Shown here piece by piece: positions 43,169 through 52,205 of a stretch of 64,000 nucleotides of DNA. The stretch is from assembly GCF_041295575.1 (NCBI RefSeq), contig NZ_CP160452.1, positions 496,001-560,000 of the forward strand, given 5' to 3'. Position 1 is the first letter of the stretch; each line of letters begins with the position of its first letter. The notes under the pieces were generated by a model. The model saw nothing but the letters and a program-made list of their open reading frames with translations, had not been told where the DNA came from and did not search any database. Made by a program: the position numbers and the translations under genes. The DNA comes from Sporosarcina pasteurii (GTDB lineage Bacteria > Bacillota > Bacilli > Bacillales_A > Planococcaceae).

Positions 43169-43691
43169 GTTGATTGAGAGGGGGCGGGTGGACATGTCCG
43201 GGCGGTCATAGTAGGGGGAATTGGAGGGGAGAACCTGTGAGAGAAACTAATTTTTAGCAGGCCTTTACATGATAACTTTTTAATTAAGCTAATCAGACAA
43301 AATCTTCTTACTTCTGTCAATAATCCCACATAAATGCTATCATTATTTAATAGTGTATGGTACTATTGTGATAGGTGATAAGTAGTGGGTGAGCTAGAAA
43401 GAAATTCAATTGTAGTGCTTATAAGCATGTACTAGTTTAGTTGACCTCACAGACTTGATAAGACGATAATTGAACGGAATAATCATCGTACATAATTTTT
43501 GATGAAACAAATAGTGAATGGCTCTTGGAAAGAGCGGATTAATTGTGTCTGAATTGTGAATTTATTCATTATGAAAAGAATAACGTTTTTTAAAATACAT
43601 GATTTCTGTTTGAAAGTGCGTCTAACGATTGTTTCCTTGTGGAACATTTTCTTGCGCAGATCCTAAAAACATTAATAGTATAATGTTTAAA

Positions 43692-43726
43692 GACTTCTAA
43701 CCAATTTGGTTGGAAGTTTTTTTTAT
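43692..43726 (+). terminator. Terminator without an assigned gene
   Basis: CTTCTAACCAA and TTGGTTGGAAG with a minimal loop, followed by eight T residues. It would terminate plus-strand transcription in a region where no gene is seen. Confidence 0.75.
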
Positions 43727-44287
43727 TACTCACAGTTAAGTTTTGAAATGAAAACCCTCTCAATATTAGGTCTTTATTATTATTCTAATAAAAACACTAG
43801 AATAAATGAAATGAGGTAAAGGGTCAAAAGCATTAAGGTGGTGTTGTGGAAACAAGTGCAAAGATGTATGGTATAGGTATATTCTAACGGTCATAATAAT
43901 TCTAAGTGTTTTTTCGTTTAGTTATAGGCATTACTACATAATCATAACCCAATATTAAAGTTCGTAATATTAAGTGTGTGAGAATAGAACTAATTATCTT
44001 TGGTATGACGGTTAGAGAAAATGATGGTCAGGATTTTATGTAAGGCGTTTTAGAAGCTATTTTAATGATTTCTATCAGTTCTACCTTTATTCAATTGAAT
44101 AAAGTGAAATATTTAAAGGTTCTTTAGCATGGAGGTGATAGGTAAGTTGGTTGATTGTAACGGTTAGGGGCTCCTTAGCTGGATGGAGACTATTGTATGC
44201 TTTGCTTTTGGAACCGTAGATGATTTTACCTTCCGTTTTATGAAGATTTTAATCATGGTCTAATTAGAAAGGAGGAAACAAACAATC

Positions 44288-46210
44288 ATGAAGAGATTAC
44301 TTGTCTTATTACTGATTACGTTACTAATTTCTATTCCCTTTAGCTCATTAAAAATGAACGCATTAACGGAAGGGCAAGGTGTCGACGGGAAACCAGAAGA
44401 AGTGGAATATGTAAACGGTGCTTCCGAATCTGAGAAATCCACTGAGCTTGAAGTGGGGGGGCATCTCGAAGACTCAAACTTAGAACAAAATGAGTTGGAC
44501 CATGCAGTTACAGAGGAATTACCCCAAGAAGATGAACAGAAAGAAATGCACGTGGTAGACATGACTGTCGAACCAACTGTAACCGGAACACCTGCTTATT
44601 ATGAGATGGATCCAAACGCCATTGTCGTAACGACCCAATTGCATGGACAATCAACAAATAGTCATACAAAGCCACACATGTTATGGGCAAAAGGCGAGAA
44701 GATTCTGGTGGCTGTAAAGTCTACCCATAAATTACAGTATATGACACTTAATCAAGAAGTATCCATTAGTATTGAAGAGCATGCAATACATAAGCCTATC
44801 GCTATCCATGTGGATGATGTTATATACGCTCCTGACGACGGCTTGCAAGGGAATACAAAAGATGCGCGCTGGACTGTATTTACATTTAAGTTGTCAGATT
44901 TAAACCTTAAGGATGACGAGACATATCCGTTCTTTGTCAAAGGAATCGGTGGTGGACACGATGTTGGTGGAACAATTGGATTTTTCCTTCCAAAAACAGA
45001 TGTCACAGCAAAAAAAGTATGGGTAGACGGAACAGAGCGACCAGCGATTACTTTAAAGTTAATGGCCCAAGTGGGTGATGAGGAGAAAAGAGCATTACGA
45101 ACAGGAGAAGTGACTGGTGCTGAAACACCTGAATGGACGTACGAATGGAAGGATGTACCGGCATATGACCCTTACGGAAGAAAGTATAGTTTTACCGCAG
45201 ACGAGAAAAATGTACCAGCAAATTATGAGAAAAGTATTGATGGACTAACAGTAACAAACACGTACAAACCCGAGAAAATGGATATTGATGTAGAGAAAAG
45301 GTGGATTGGACCTGCCGCTGAATCAGTAACTGTACAACTATATGCGGATGGCGTGCATACAGGTAAATCCATCAAATTAGACGAAGATAGTGGATGGGTT
45401 GGTTCATTTACGGGATTAAATAAGTTACATGATAAAACGGGCGACTCAATTCATTATATGGTGGCAGAACTTGAAGTTGAAGGTTATACAAGTCAACTGA
45501 CCGGGTCAGCTGCGGAAGGTTTTGTCTTTACGAACCGAAACGATGAAACAATAAATGTCGGCGTGGAGAAAAGGTGGATTGGTCCGGCAGCAGAATCCGT
45601 TCAAATTATACTGCTTGTGAATGGTGAAGAAACGCAAAACGAACTTATCTTAAGTGAAAGCAACGATTGGACAGGCGCTTTTAATGACTTAAGAAAGTAC
45701 GATGCGGAGACTGGTGAAGAAATTTCTTATAGCGTGAAAGAGATTAATGGCCCGCAAAATTACGATGTTTCTATCACTAAGGAAGACGGGAAATTCATCG
45801 TCACGAATCAAGCGCGTTACGGCTCACTAACGGTAGAAAAAGTAGATGCAGCAGGTAAACCATTGGCTGGCGCGACGTTTGAATTGAGAGATTCAGATGG
45901 CAATGTCGTTGATACACTTACGACCGATGAGAACAGAAAGATTAAGTTTGAGGATCTTGAGTGGGGCATTTATTCGTTAATTGAAACGAAAGCACCTGAA
46001 GGATATAACAAACTAGCAAAACCGATTGAGATTACGATAGATGGAGAAAATTTACATGTCACACAGGAGGTTGTGAATACAACAACTGGGTGGATTCTTC
46101 CAAGTACTGGAGGGGTCGGGACCATTGGGTTTTATGTAGTGGGCTTCATGTTGATGGTGTTTGGTTTATGGGCGATTGTTAGAAAAAATAAACTTAATTT
46201 AAGATTGTAA
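44288..46210 (+). CDS. LPXTG surface protein with Cna_B repeats, ancillary pilin
   Basis: A 640-residue cell-wall protein: signal peptide (1-26), acidic region, an N-terminal beta domain (about 100-235), four Cna_B-type domains, the sorting signal LPSTGG, a membrane helix and a basic tail. Two adjacent Cna_B repeats both start VEKRWIGPAAESV (about 337 and 428), a clear internal duplication. The last domain ends YSLIETKAPEGY, an E-box that goes with intramolecular isopeptide bonds. First gene of the pilus operon, probably the tip or base subunit or an adhesin. No pilin YPKN motif was seen in it. Confidence 0.88.
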   Translation: MKRLLVLLLITLLISIPFSSLKMNALTEGQGVDGKPEEVEYVNGASESEKSTELEVGGHLEDSNLEQNELDHAVTEELPQEDEQKEMHVVDMTVEPTVTGTPAYYEMDPNAIVVTTQLHGQSTNSHTKPHMLWAKGEKILVAVKSTHKLQYMTLNQEVSISIEEHAIHKPIAIHVDDVIYAPDDGLQGNTKDARWTVFTFKLSDLNLKDDETYPFFVKGIGGGHDVGGTIGFFLPKTDVTAKKVWVDGTERPAITLKLMAQVGDEEKRALRTGEVTGAETPEWTYEWKDVPAYDPYGRKYSFTADEKNVPANYEKSIDGLTVTNTYKPEKMDIDVEKRWIGPAAESVTVQLYADGVHTGKSIKLDEDSGWVGSFTGLNKLHDKTGDSIHYMVAELEVEGYTSQLTGSAAEGFVFTNRNDETINVGVEKRWIGPAAESVQIILLVNGEETQNELILSESNDWTGAFNDLRKYDAETGEEISYSVKEINGPQNYDVSITKEDGKFIVTNQARYGSLTVEKVDAAGKPLAGATFELRDSDGNVVDTLTTDENRKIKFEDLEWGIYSLIETKAPEGYNKLAKPIEITIDGENLHVTQEVVNTTTGWILPSTGGVGTIGFYVVGFMLMVFGLWAIVRKNKLNLRL

Positions 46211-46226
46211 AAGGGGAGCAATAGAG

Positions 46227-47771
46227 ATGTTGAAAACTTTACTTTATAGGATTGTTATTTCCGTCTTGTTATTAAGTTTTATTCTACCTGTTACAACAAG
46301 TGCGGAAGAAGCGACAACTGGAACATTAACCATTCATAAATATGAGCAAGAACCAGAGAAATATAAAGATGGAGGTGAAGATGGAGATGGAACAGAAGAG
46401 CAAAAGGATAGAGTTGAAGGAACTCCGTTAGAGGGTGTTACGTATAAAGTAATACAAACGCATAAATATGATGGACAGAATTGGACAGAAGTAACTGATG
46501 GGAAAGAGTATACATTAACAACGGATGACAAGGGACAGGCTTCGGAAATTTTACCATTGGGAAGTTATTCAGTTGAAGAAATTGATGGCCCAAAACATGT
46601 GAATTTAAATAAAGAGAAATTCTCTGTAGACATTCCAATGACAAGTAAGGACGGTTCAACACTAAATTATGACGTTCATATTTACCCGAAAAACGAAACA
46701 ATTCGTGGAGATGTTGAGTTAACGAAAAGAGATGGCGACGATAAAGATAAAGTTTTAGCAGGGGTTCAATTTGAACTTTACCATGAAGACGGTATAAAAG
46801 CTGACGGGCCGACAGTCTATGCGACGGATGAAAACGGAAAAATCACTGTTTCGAATCTAGCATATGGTGATTACTATTTTAAAGAAGTTAAAACAATCGA
46901 TGGTTATTTATTAGGAGATCAAAGGATTGAGTTTTCAATTGTAGAAAGTGGGACAACTGTTGAAGTAGATGTTCTAAACTATATCCATCCAGACGTTGAA
47001 AAAGAAATAGATTTTGGGGCGGTAAACCGTGGTGAAATCGTTACTTATAAGATTTCAGTAGACTTACCAGGAGATATTGGTGAGTACAAAAACTTTATTG
47101 TAACGGATGCGTTACATAAAAACTTGGCATATGTCGATGATAGTGCAAATAGTCCAACTGGATTTACATTTAATTATGATACGGATAGCCGTACATTAAC
47201 TTGGACGGGAGAGCCTGCTGCGTTAAAAAAAGGAACCGTTGAATTTACATTCCAAGCAAAAGTTTCTGAAGATGCAGGGGCGAATGAAGTGATTAACAAC
47301 AAAGCAATCATTAATTATACAAATAAACACGATGCAACTGGGGAAAAAGAAACAGATGATGTACCTGTAACGGCCACAGCTGGATCATTGACAGTGATTA
47401 AGCAAGATCAAACAACTCGGGAAAGGTTAGCAGGAGCAGAATTTGAGCTTCGTGATTTGCATGGCAATGTAGTTAGAGAAGGAATGACAACAGACGAGAA
47501 TGGTGAGCTTATTTTTACTGAATTAGACTTCGGAGACTATGAGTTATATGAAACGAAGGCTCCGGGGGATTATCGTAAATTAACAAGACCAATTGACGTC
47601 AAAATTGATGCTGAAAATCAGTTTGTGACATTAACTGTAGATAACTCAAAATCTGGTTGGGAACTTCCGACAACTGGAGGAATAGGTACAATTCTATTTA
47701 CAACTGTTGGGCTAGTGTTAATGTCAAGTGCGACAATTGCCTATTTCCGACGTAATAAAGTAGCAGAGTAA
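46227..47771 (+). CDS. Major pilin subunit (isopeptide-forming, LPXTG)
   Basis: A 514-residue precursor: signal peptide (1-26), N-terminal domain ending in the pilin motif VHIYPKN (about 150-156) whose lysine links subunits, and a Cna_B domain (ELTKRDGDDKDKVLAGVQFE). A fimbrial isopeptide domain (about 255-380, VEKEIDFGAVNRGEIVTYKI) and a last Cna_B domain with E-box YELYETKAP follow, then LPTTGG, a membrane helix and a basic tail. Polymerised by the class C sortases encoded downstream. A hairpin directly after the stop may lower sortase expression relative to pilin. Confidence 0.92.
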   Translation: MLKTLLYRIVISVLLLSFILPVTTSAEEATTGTLTIHKYEQEPEKYKDGGEDGDGTEEQKDRVEGTPLEGVTYKVIQTHKYDGQNWTEVTDGKEYTLTTDDKGQASEILPLGSYSVEEIDGPKHVNLNKEKFSVDIPMTSKDGSTLNYDVHIYPKNETIRGDVELTKRDGDDKDKVLAGVQFELYHEDGIKADGPTVYATDENGKITVSNLAYGDYYFKEVKTIDGYLLGDQRIEFSIVESGTTVEVDVLNYIHPDVEKEIDFGAVNRGEIVTYKISVDLPGDIGEYKNFIVTDALHKNLAYVDDSANSPTGFTFNYDTDSRTLTWTGEPAALKKGTVEFTFQAKVSEDAGANEVINNKAIINYTNKHDATGEKETDDVPVTATAGSLTVIKQDQTTRERLAGAEFELRDLHGNVVREGMTTDENGELIFTELDFGDYELYETKAPGDYRKLTRPIDVKIDAENQFVTLTVDNSKSGWELPTTGGIGTILFTTVGLVLMSSATIAYFRRNKVAE

Positions 47772-47789
47772 TCATTCAGTTCTAAGAAA

Positions 47790-47818
47790 TATGGAAGGGG
47801 ATTCCCTTCCATATTTTC
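47790..47818 (+). terminator. Hairpin between pilin and sortase genes
   Basis: ATATGGAAGGG and CCCTTCCATAT, 11 bp perfect stem with a four-base loop, followed by TTTCATT. A partial terminator or processing site within the operon. Confidence 0.6.
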
Positions 47819-47849
47819 ATTATCAGCGCAAAGAGTAGGATGATCTAAG

Positions 47850-48662
47850 GTGAAAAAGGCTTTGTTTTTGATTGTATTTATTATAGGACTTGGTATCTTT
47901 TTCTATCCAATAATAAGCAATATGGCGACAACCAAAGTACATCGTTCGGTTATTCATGACTACAATCAAACAATCAGGGAGATGGAGAAAGAAGATATAC
48001 AAATAGAAAAAGAGAAAAGGGATACGCATAACGAAATGCTGGTACAATCGGGCTTGGAGTTTGTCGATCCATTTGCTGAAAATCGTCCAAGTGAACAAGG
48101 TGCGACAAGTTATTACGACGCACTTAATGTGGGTACTTCAATTGGTAGTGTGATGATCCCAAAAATTAATGTTGAAATCCCAATCTATCATGGGACTTCA
48201 GACGATGTTTTATCAAAAGGCGCAGGCCATTTGGAAAATTCCTCCCTACCATCAAGTCAACTAGGTACGCATAGTGTGATTACGGCACATCGGGGGCTGC
48301 CTAGCTCAAAATTATTTCGTAATTTAGATCAGTTAGAAGTAGGGGATCAGTTTTTTGTACAAGTTTTAGATGAAACACTTGCTTATGAAATTGAAAGTGT
48401 TGATATCGTATTGCCTCATGAAACAGATTGGCTAACGATGGACGAGGATCAAAATAAAATGACTCTGTTAACCTGTGATCCATATATGATCAACACCCAT
48501 CGAATGTTAGTGACAGGCCATCAGATTCCGTACGTGCTCGATGAAATGGAACAAGAGCAGCAAAGTAGGGATAATAAAAAACTATATATATTAGGTGCAA
48601 TGGTAACACTATTGGTACTGCTCGTTCTTTACTTTTTACGATTTAAGAAGAAAATCAGGTGA
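47850..48662 (+). CDS. Class C sortase
   Basis: A 270-residue pilin polymerase. N-terminal membrane helix, sortase beta-barrel with the catalytic His in VITAHRGLPSSKLF, Cys in MTLLTCDPY and Arg in HRMLVTGHQI, then a C-terminal membrane helix (about 245-263) typical of class C. A lid motif is probably DPFAEN (about 74-79). It cleaves LPXTG and joins the threonine to the YPKN lysine of the next pilin. GTG start after TCTAAGG. Confidence 0.93.
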   Translation: MKKALFLIVFIIGLGIFFYPIISNMATTKVHRSVIHDYNQTIREMEKEDIQIEKEKRDTHNEMLVQSGLEFVDPFAENRPSEQGATSYYDALNVGTSIGSVMIPKINVEIPIYHGTSDDVLSKGAGHLENSSLPSSQLGTHSVITAHRGLPSSKLFRNLDQLEVGDQFFVQVLDETLAYEIESVDIVLPHETDWLTMDEDQNKMTLLTCDPYMINTHRMLVTGHQIPYVLDEMEQEQQSRDNKKLYILGAMVTLLVLLVLYFLRFKKKIR

Positions 48663-48668
48663 AATCCA

Positions 48669-49364
48669 ATGAAAAAAAACTCAACAATTTTAATTGTGTT
48701 TTTACTAGGGGCTGCGATTTTACTTTATCCGCATGTTGCACAGTTCATCAATTCACAGAAGCAAAAAAAACAAGTAGAAACTTTTTTAGGTGATTTTCGA
48801 CACCTTGAAGTTTCGAATGAAAAAGTAAAAGTTGATGGGATTATAGAAGAGGCAAATAGATGTAACGAAGAGCTCTACGATGCCAGTAGTGAATTTTATG
48901 ACCCTTTTTTGGACGATGAAGGGAAACTTAAGCATCTTCAACAATGTTTAGAGTTACCGGAGGGGGATATGTTTGCGGCGATTGAGATTCCTAAGTTAAA
49001 GTTGGTTATTCCCCTATATTTAGGTGCAACACAGGAGATATTAAATAAGGGTGTGGGTCAGGTAGAAGGTTCTTCGATACCCGTTGGTGGACAAAATACA
49101 CACACTGTTTTAGCAGGTCATCGTGGGATGGGGACGAAGGCGATGTTTCGCGATATTGATCAGTTATTCAGTGGGGATGTTTTTTATGTTCATACAATGA
49201 AGGAAACATTAACGTATAAGGTGTATAAACAAAAGGTGATTTATCCTTATGAAACGGATTCCCTTGAGATTGAGCAAGGGAAAGATTTGGCGACTTTATT
49301 AACTTGTCATCCATATCGTCATAATTACCAAAGACTGCTCATTCAAGGAGAGCGGATAGAATGA
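48669..49364 (+). CDS. Class C sortase, second copy, lacking the C-terminal helix
   Basis: A 231-residue sortase with the membrane helix at the N-terminus, lid motif YDPFLDD, catalytic VLAGHRGMGTKAMF, LLTCHPYRHNYQR. Unlike the first copy it ends soon after the catalytic Arg with no C-terminal membrane segment. Two pilus sortases in one operon usually divide work between shaft polymerisation and addition of the ancillary pilin or wall anchoring; which does which cannot be read here. Seven bases after the first sortase. Confidence 0.9.
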   Translation: MKKNSTILIVFLLGAAILLYPHVAQFINSQKQKKQVETFLGDFRHLEVSNEKVKVDGIIEEANRCNEELYDASSEFYDPFLDDEGKLKHLQQCLELPEGDMFAAIEIPKLKLVIPLYLGATQEILNKGVGQVEGSSIPVGGQNTHTVLAGHRGMGTKAMFRDIDQLFSGDVFYVHTMKETLTYKVYKQKVIYPYETDSLEIEQGKDLATLLTCHPYRHNYQRLLIQGERIE

Positions 49365-49390
49365 GTATTGATAAATAGAAAATCGGGTAT

Positions 49391-49759
49391 CTATTTCCAT
49401 GTTTTATAGGTAACAATGGAATGAATGGTATGCCTGCTGACATTATAATCTTCTGCAAGCTTTCTAATAGAAGCTCCTTTTTCATTACTATAGCGATTTC
49501 GAATATTTTTCACGTCTATCGCTGTTAAATGTGAGCGACTTTTAGAAGTTTTAGGAATTAGCGGGTGCACTTTTTTGAGGTGCTTTTTATTTTCCCCCAA
49601 TAAAGTCTCTTTAATTTTGGCCCTTGTCTCAATCGTTCGTACGGTCCCAATCTTAACTAATGATAACCTCTCTCTGTGCTCAGGCGAAAGTTTCCTGCCG
49701 GTCATTGCACGGCTTATTTTTTCGTTTTTAGATAGCTTTTTATCCATAGCAGTGATCAA
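49391..49759 (-). CDS. NUMOD3/HTH protein, homing-endonuclease-derived
   Basis: A 122-residue basic protein. Two NUMOD3-like motifs (SRAMTGRKLSPEHRERLS and TRAKIKETLLGE) are followed by a helix-turn-helix (IRKLAEDYNVSRHTIHSIV). These are DNA-binding parts of GIY-YIG or HNH homing endonucleases; no catalytic domain is present, so it is a remnant or a DNA-binding orphan. TTG start after GGAGGAAGGAG. It has its own promoter at 49817-49846. Confidence 0.65.
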   Translation of the reverse strand: MITAMDKKLSKNEKISRAMTGRKLSPEHRERLSLVKIGTVRTIETRAKIKETLLGENKKHLKKVHPLIPKTSKSRSHLTAIDVKNIRNRYSNEKGASIRKLAEDYNVSRHTIHSIVTYKTWK

Positions 49760-49816
49760 TAGACTCCTTCCTCCGCATATATCGCTGTTTTCTGGTATTT
49801 ATTTACTATTAACTGT

Positions 49817-49846
49817 ATTGTAGTTCATTTAGACTAGTTAAGTCAA
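49817..49846 (-). promoter_or_regulatory. Promoter of the NUMOD3/HTH gene
   Basis: On the minus strand TTGACT, 18 bases, TACAAT, about 60 bases upstream of the start codon. Confidence 0.5.
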
Positions 49847-50053
49847 AAAAAGGGTATCTTTGCTTGGCTTGATTAAGACAAATTCATGACTTTGTAGAAG
49901 TAGTAAAACAGAATTCAAATGAACCTGGGGCTATGGGATTACTTTTTATTACTATGTCTTTGACGCCTGTTTAATGTATGGTTATTTATTAAGGTGGAGA
50001 ATCATGCGGAAGAGAAGGGTTAAAGTTTAAGGTCATGGAAAGGGTGCAGCAAT

Positions 50054-50473
50054 TTGAAATCCACTCCCTACTTCACGTTACTATGCGCAGCATTCATTCT
50101 AGTAGCGGCACTTACATCCGATGCGCATGCTTTTTTGTATTATCAAAAAGTTAGTTTTAAATTGAATGCATCGCCTATATTTTCGGATCTACTAATTACT
50201 AGCGATATCCATTTGAATAGCAAATTTTATTTAACCCAAAAGCTTGGGCATATATCTGCCTTCGGATTCCTCTATTTTTTACTATATCTATGGATTCGTA
50301 AGCCCAATAAAGCCTTTGTGATTTGCACTCTGTTTGCGTTAAGTACGGAAATTATACAACTCTATTTTGGACGTAATGGCAGGCTGTATGATGTGGGGAT
50401 TGATATGATTGGGGTTGGTTTGGCGTATTTGGTTTGTTGGTGGAGGGAGGGAAGGAACAGTTACCTGTGTTAG
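50054..50473 (+). CDS. VanZ-like membrane protein
   Basis: A 139-residue protein with four membrane helices and the VanZ features KLGHISAFGFLYFLLYLW (Lys-x-x-His-x-x-x-Phe) and TEIIQLYFGRNGRLYDVGIDMIGVGLAY. VanZ-like proteins confer low-level teicoplanin resistance in one case, but most are of unknown function. TTG start after AAAGGG. Single gene. Confidence 0.82.
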   Translation: MKSTPYFTLLCAAFILVAALTSDAHAFLYYQKVSFKLNASPIFSDLLITSDIHLNSKFYLTQKLGHISAFGFLYFLLYLWIRKPNKAFVICTLFALSTEIIQLYFGRNGRLYDVGIDMIGVGLAYLVCWWREGRNSYLC

Positions 50474-50683
50474 ACGCTTTCATGAAAAATAAACACATAC
50501 ATTTTCGTGGAAGTGGTGAAGGTAATACATGAATAAGTATTATAAACACAAAGATATTAGTTTAATAAAAATATAGGTTCGGTTTTGGTGCCTTCAACCC
50601 TTGGAGGAGTAGCCCGATAGAGGAGAGCACTTCAGACCTTGCGCAAGAGATTGGAAAAGCAGCGTGGGTCAACGTATAAGATT
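50474..50683. other. Intergenic region with duplicated element copy 2
   Basis: No gene. It contains the element at 50530-50612 and leads into a bidirectional terminator. Confidence 0.5.
50530..50612 (+). repeat. Duplicated intergenic element, copy 2
   Basis: TGAATAAGTATTATAAACAC, AAAGATATTAGTTTAATAAA, AATATAGGTTCGG, then CCTTCAACCCTTGGAGGAGTAG; pairs with 43079-43168. Confidence 0.7.
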
Positions 50684-50742
50684 GAAATGAAAAAATCGCT
50701 TACTAATCTTTCAGAGAAAGGATAGCAAGCGGTTTTCATTTG
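50684..50742. terminator. Bidirectional terminator
   Basis: GAAATGAAAAAATCGCTTAC and its near complement GCAAGCGGTTTTCATTTG around a CTTTC...GAAAG inner stem. It serves the symporter gene on the minus strand and anything on the plus strand. Confidence 0.75.
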
Positions 50743-50796
50743 AACTTTAGGTAGATACAGCATCTGCCTAGAATGCCTCAGGTAAATTGCCGGTTA

Positions 50797-52191
50797 TTAA
50801 GACGTTTCAAGCTTTGTAGCTTTTGGAGTGAAAAATACAGTTCCAATTAAGAGAGTTAGCCCGCTCGCGATGATTCCATAGATTATCGCGTTTAAGGAGT
50901 CGATGCCTTCAATTAATAAATCTGAAATAACAACAATAGAACTTATTATTATTGAGATTAATACAACTTTTGCTGAAACTCTTTTCCAAAAAAATGCGGC
51001 TACAACAGGGAAGAATATACAACCAGATAGTAAAGCGTAAGCTATATCTAAAGCTACTATTATATTTTTTAACCAAGCACTAATCATAATTGCGGCAATC
51101 CCGACTAACATTATAACAAAACGTGTTAATCTAAGTTTAAATTTTTCAGTACGTTCCTCTTTATAGAAAGGCAATATTAAATCATTAACAAGAATGGTTG
51201 CAGAAGCCATAATCGTTCCAGAGGCAGTTGACATGATTGCTGAAGCGACTGCTGCCAAAATGAGACCTACAAGACCAATAGGTAAAATAGCTGTCGCTAA
51301 TTGAGGAATCGCTTGTTGTGGATCTGCAAGTCCAGGTAATAAAACACTGGCTATCATTCCAATTGTGGCTCCGACAATCGCATATATAATACAATAAAAT
51401 CCAGCGAAAAGTGTACCTCTTCTTAAAGTTTTTTCGTTTTTTGCAGTAAATGCCCGTTGCCAAATATCCTGACCGATCATCATACCGAAGAAATATAATA
51501 AAAAATAAGAAAAAATTTGAGTCATCCCAATATGACTTAAACTTAAGAAAGAGGGGTCTACTTGTGAAACAAGACTACTAACACCTCCAACTTTATAAAG
51601 TCCAGCTGGTAAGAGTATAAAAATGAAACCAATTGTCATGATCCAAAATTGTATAACATCTGTTAAGGTTACTGCCCACATTCCTCCTAAAGTTGTATAT
51701 AAAAGAACAATAGCGCCCCCAACAATAATAGCTATTGTTGAATTCCATCCGAGCAAGGCTGACAGTATAACACCCATTGCTATAACTCCTGTAACTGCTA
51801 CCATTAGATCATAAACAGTCATTATGATTGCGCTGAGAACACGACTATTTTTATCAAATCTTTTACCTAGTAGTTCGCTAACACTAAATACATCTAATTT
51901 ACTTAGTACCTTTGAAAATAAGAAACCCATGCCTAGAATACCAAGCCCAATCATCACAACTAACCACATGCCTGATATACCGTATTTATAACCTAGACTT
52001 GAACCTCCTAGTGTCGATGCCCCACCTAACACAACTGCAGCCATTGCAGGCACATACAATCCATACCCTAATCGACTACCGGCAACGAGGAAATCTTTTT
52101 GGCTTTTTATCTTCCGTACAGTTATAGCGCCTATTGAGATTAGTGTGATCAAATATAAGATCATGACTAAAACATCTACTGTTGTTACCAT
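50797..52191 (-). CDS. Sodium:solute symporter family protein
   Basis: About 464 residues with 12-13 membrane helices. SSS signatures are seen in FLVAGSRLGYGLYVPAMAAVVLGGASTLGG, GGMWAVTLTDVIQFWIMTIG and AILPIGLVGLILAAVASAIM. It is a sodium-coupled importer; substrate unknown. Its gene follows an agmatinase-family gene with a small overlap of the upstream open frame, so a guanidino compound or polyamine precursor is plausible. ATG 52191 is favoured; ATG 52194 lies only three bases from AGGAGGG. Confidence 0.87.
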   Translation of the reverse strand: MVTTVDVLVMILYLITLISIGAITVRKIKSQKDFLVAGSRLGYGLYVPAMAAVVLGGASTLGGSSLGYKYGISGMWLVVMIGLGILGMGFLFSKVLSKLDVFSVSELLGKRFDKNSRVLSAIIMTVYDLMVAVTGVIAMGVILSALLGWNSTIAIIVGGAIVLLYTTLGGMWAVTLTDVIQFWIMTIGFIFILLPAGLYKVGGVSSLVSQVDPSFLSLSHIGMTQIFSYFLLYFFGMMIGQDIWQRAFTAKNEKTLRRGTLFAGFYCIIYAIVGATIGMIASVLLPGLADPQQAIPQLATAILPIGLVGLILAAVASAIMSTASGTIMASATILVNDLILPFYKEERTEKFKLRLTRFVIMLVGIAAIMISAWLKNIIVALDIAYALLSGCIFFPVVAAFFWKRVSAKVVLISIIISSIVVISDLLIEGIDSLNAIIYGIIASGLTLLIGTVFFTPKATKLETS

Positions 52192-52205
52192 CATTTTCCC
52201 TCCTT

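Larger units (their letters stand above)
43053..44287. other. 1.2-kb region without a convincing gene
   Basis: Holds a duplicated element (43079-43168), a G-rich tract to 43225, and a strong terminator (43692-43726) whose transcript has no recognisable gene. About 560 bases of AT-rich sequence upstream of the pilus operon follow. The terminator hints at an unseen small RNA or lost gene between 43380 and 43690. Confidence 0.5.

Noticed and set aside
43111..43329. Minus-strand open frame of 72 residues
   Set aside because: Low-complexity translation across the duplicated element and G-rich tract; no start signal.
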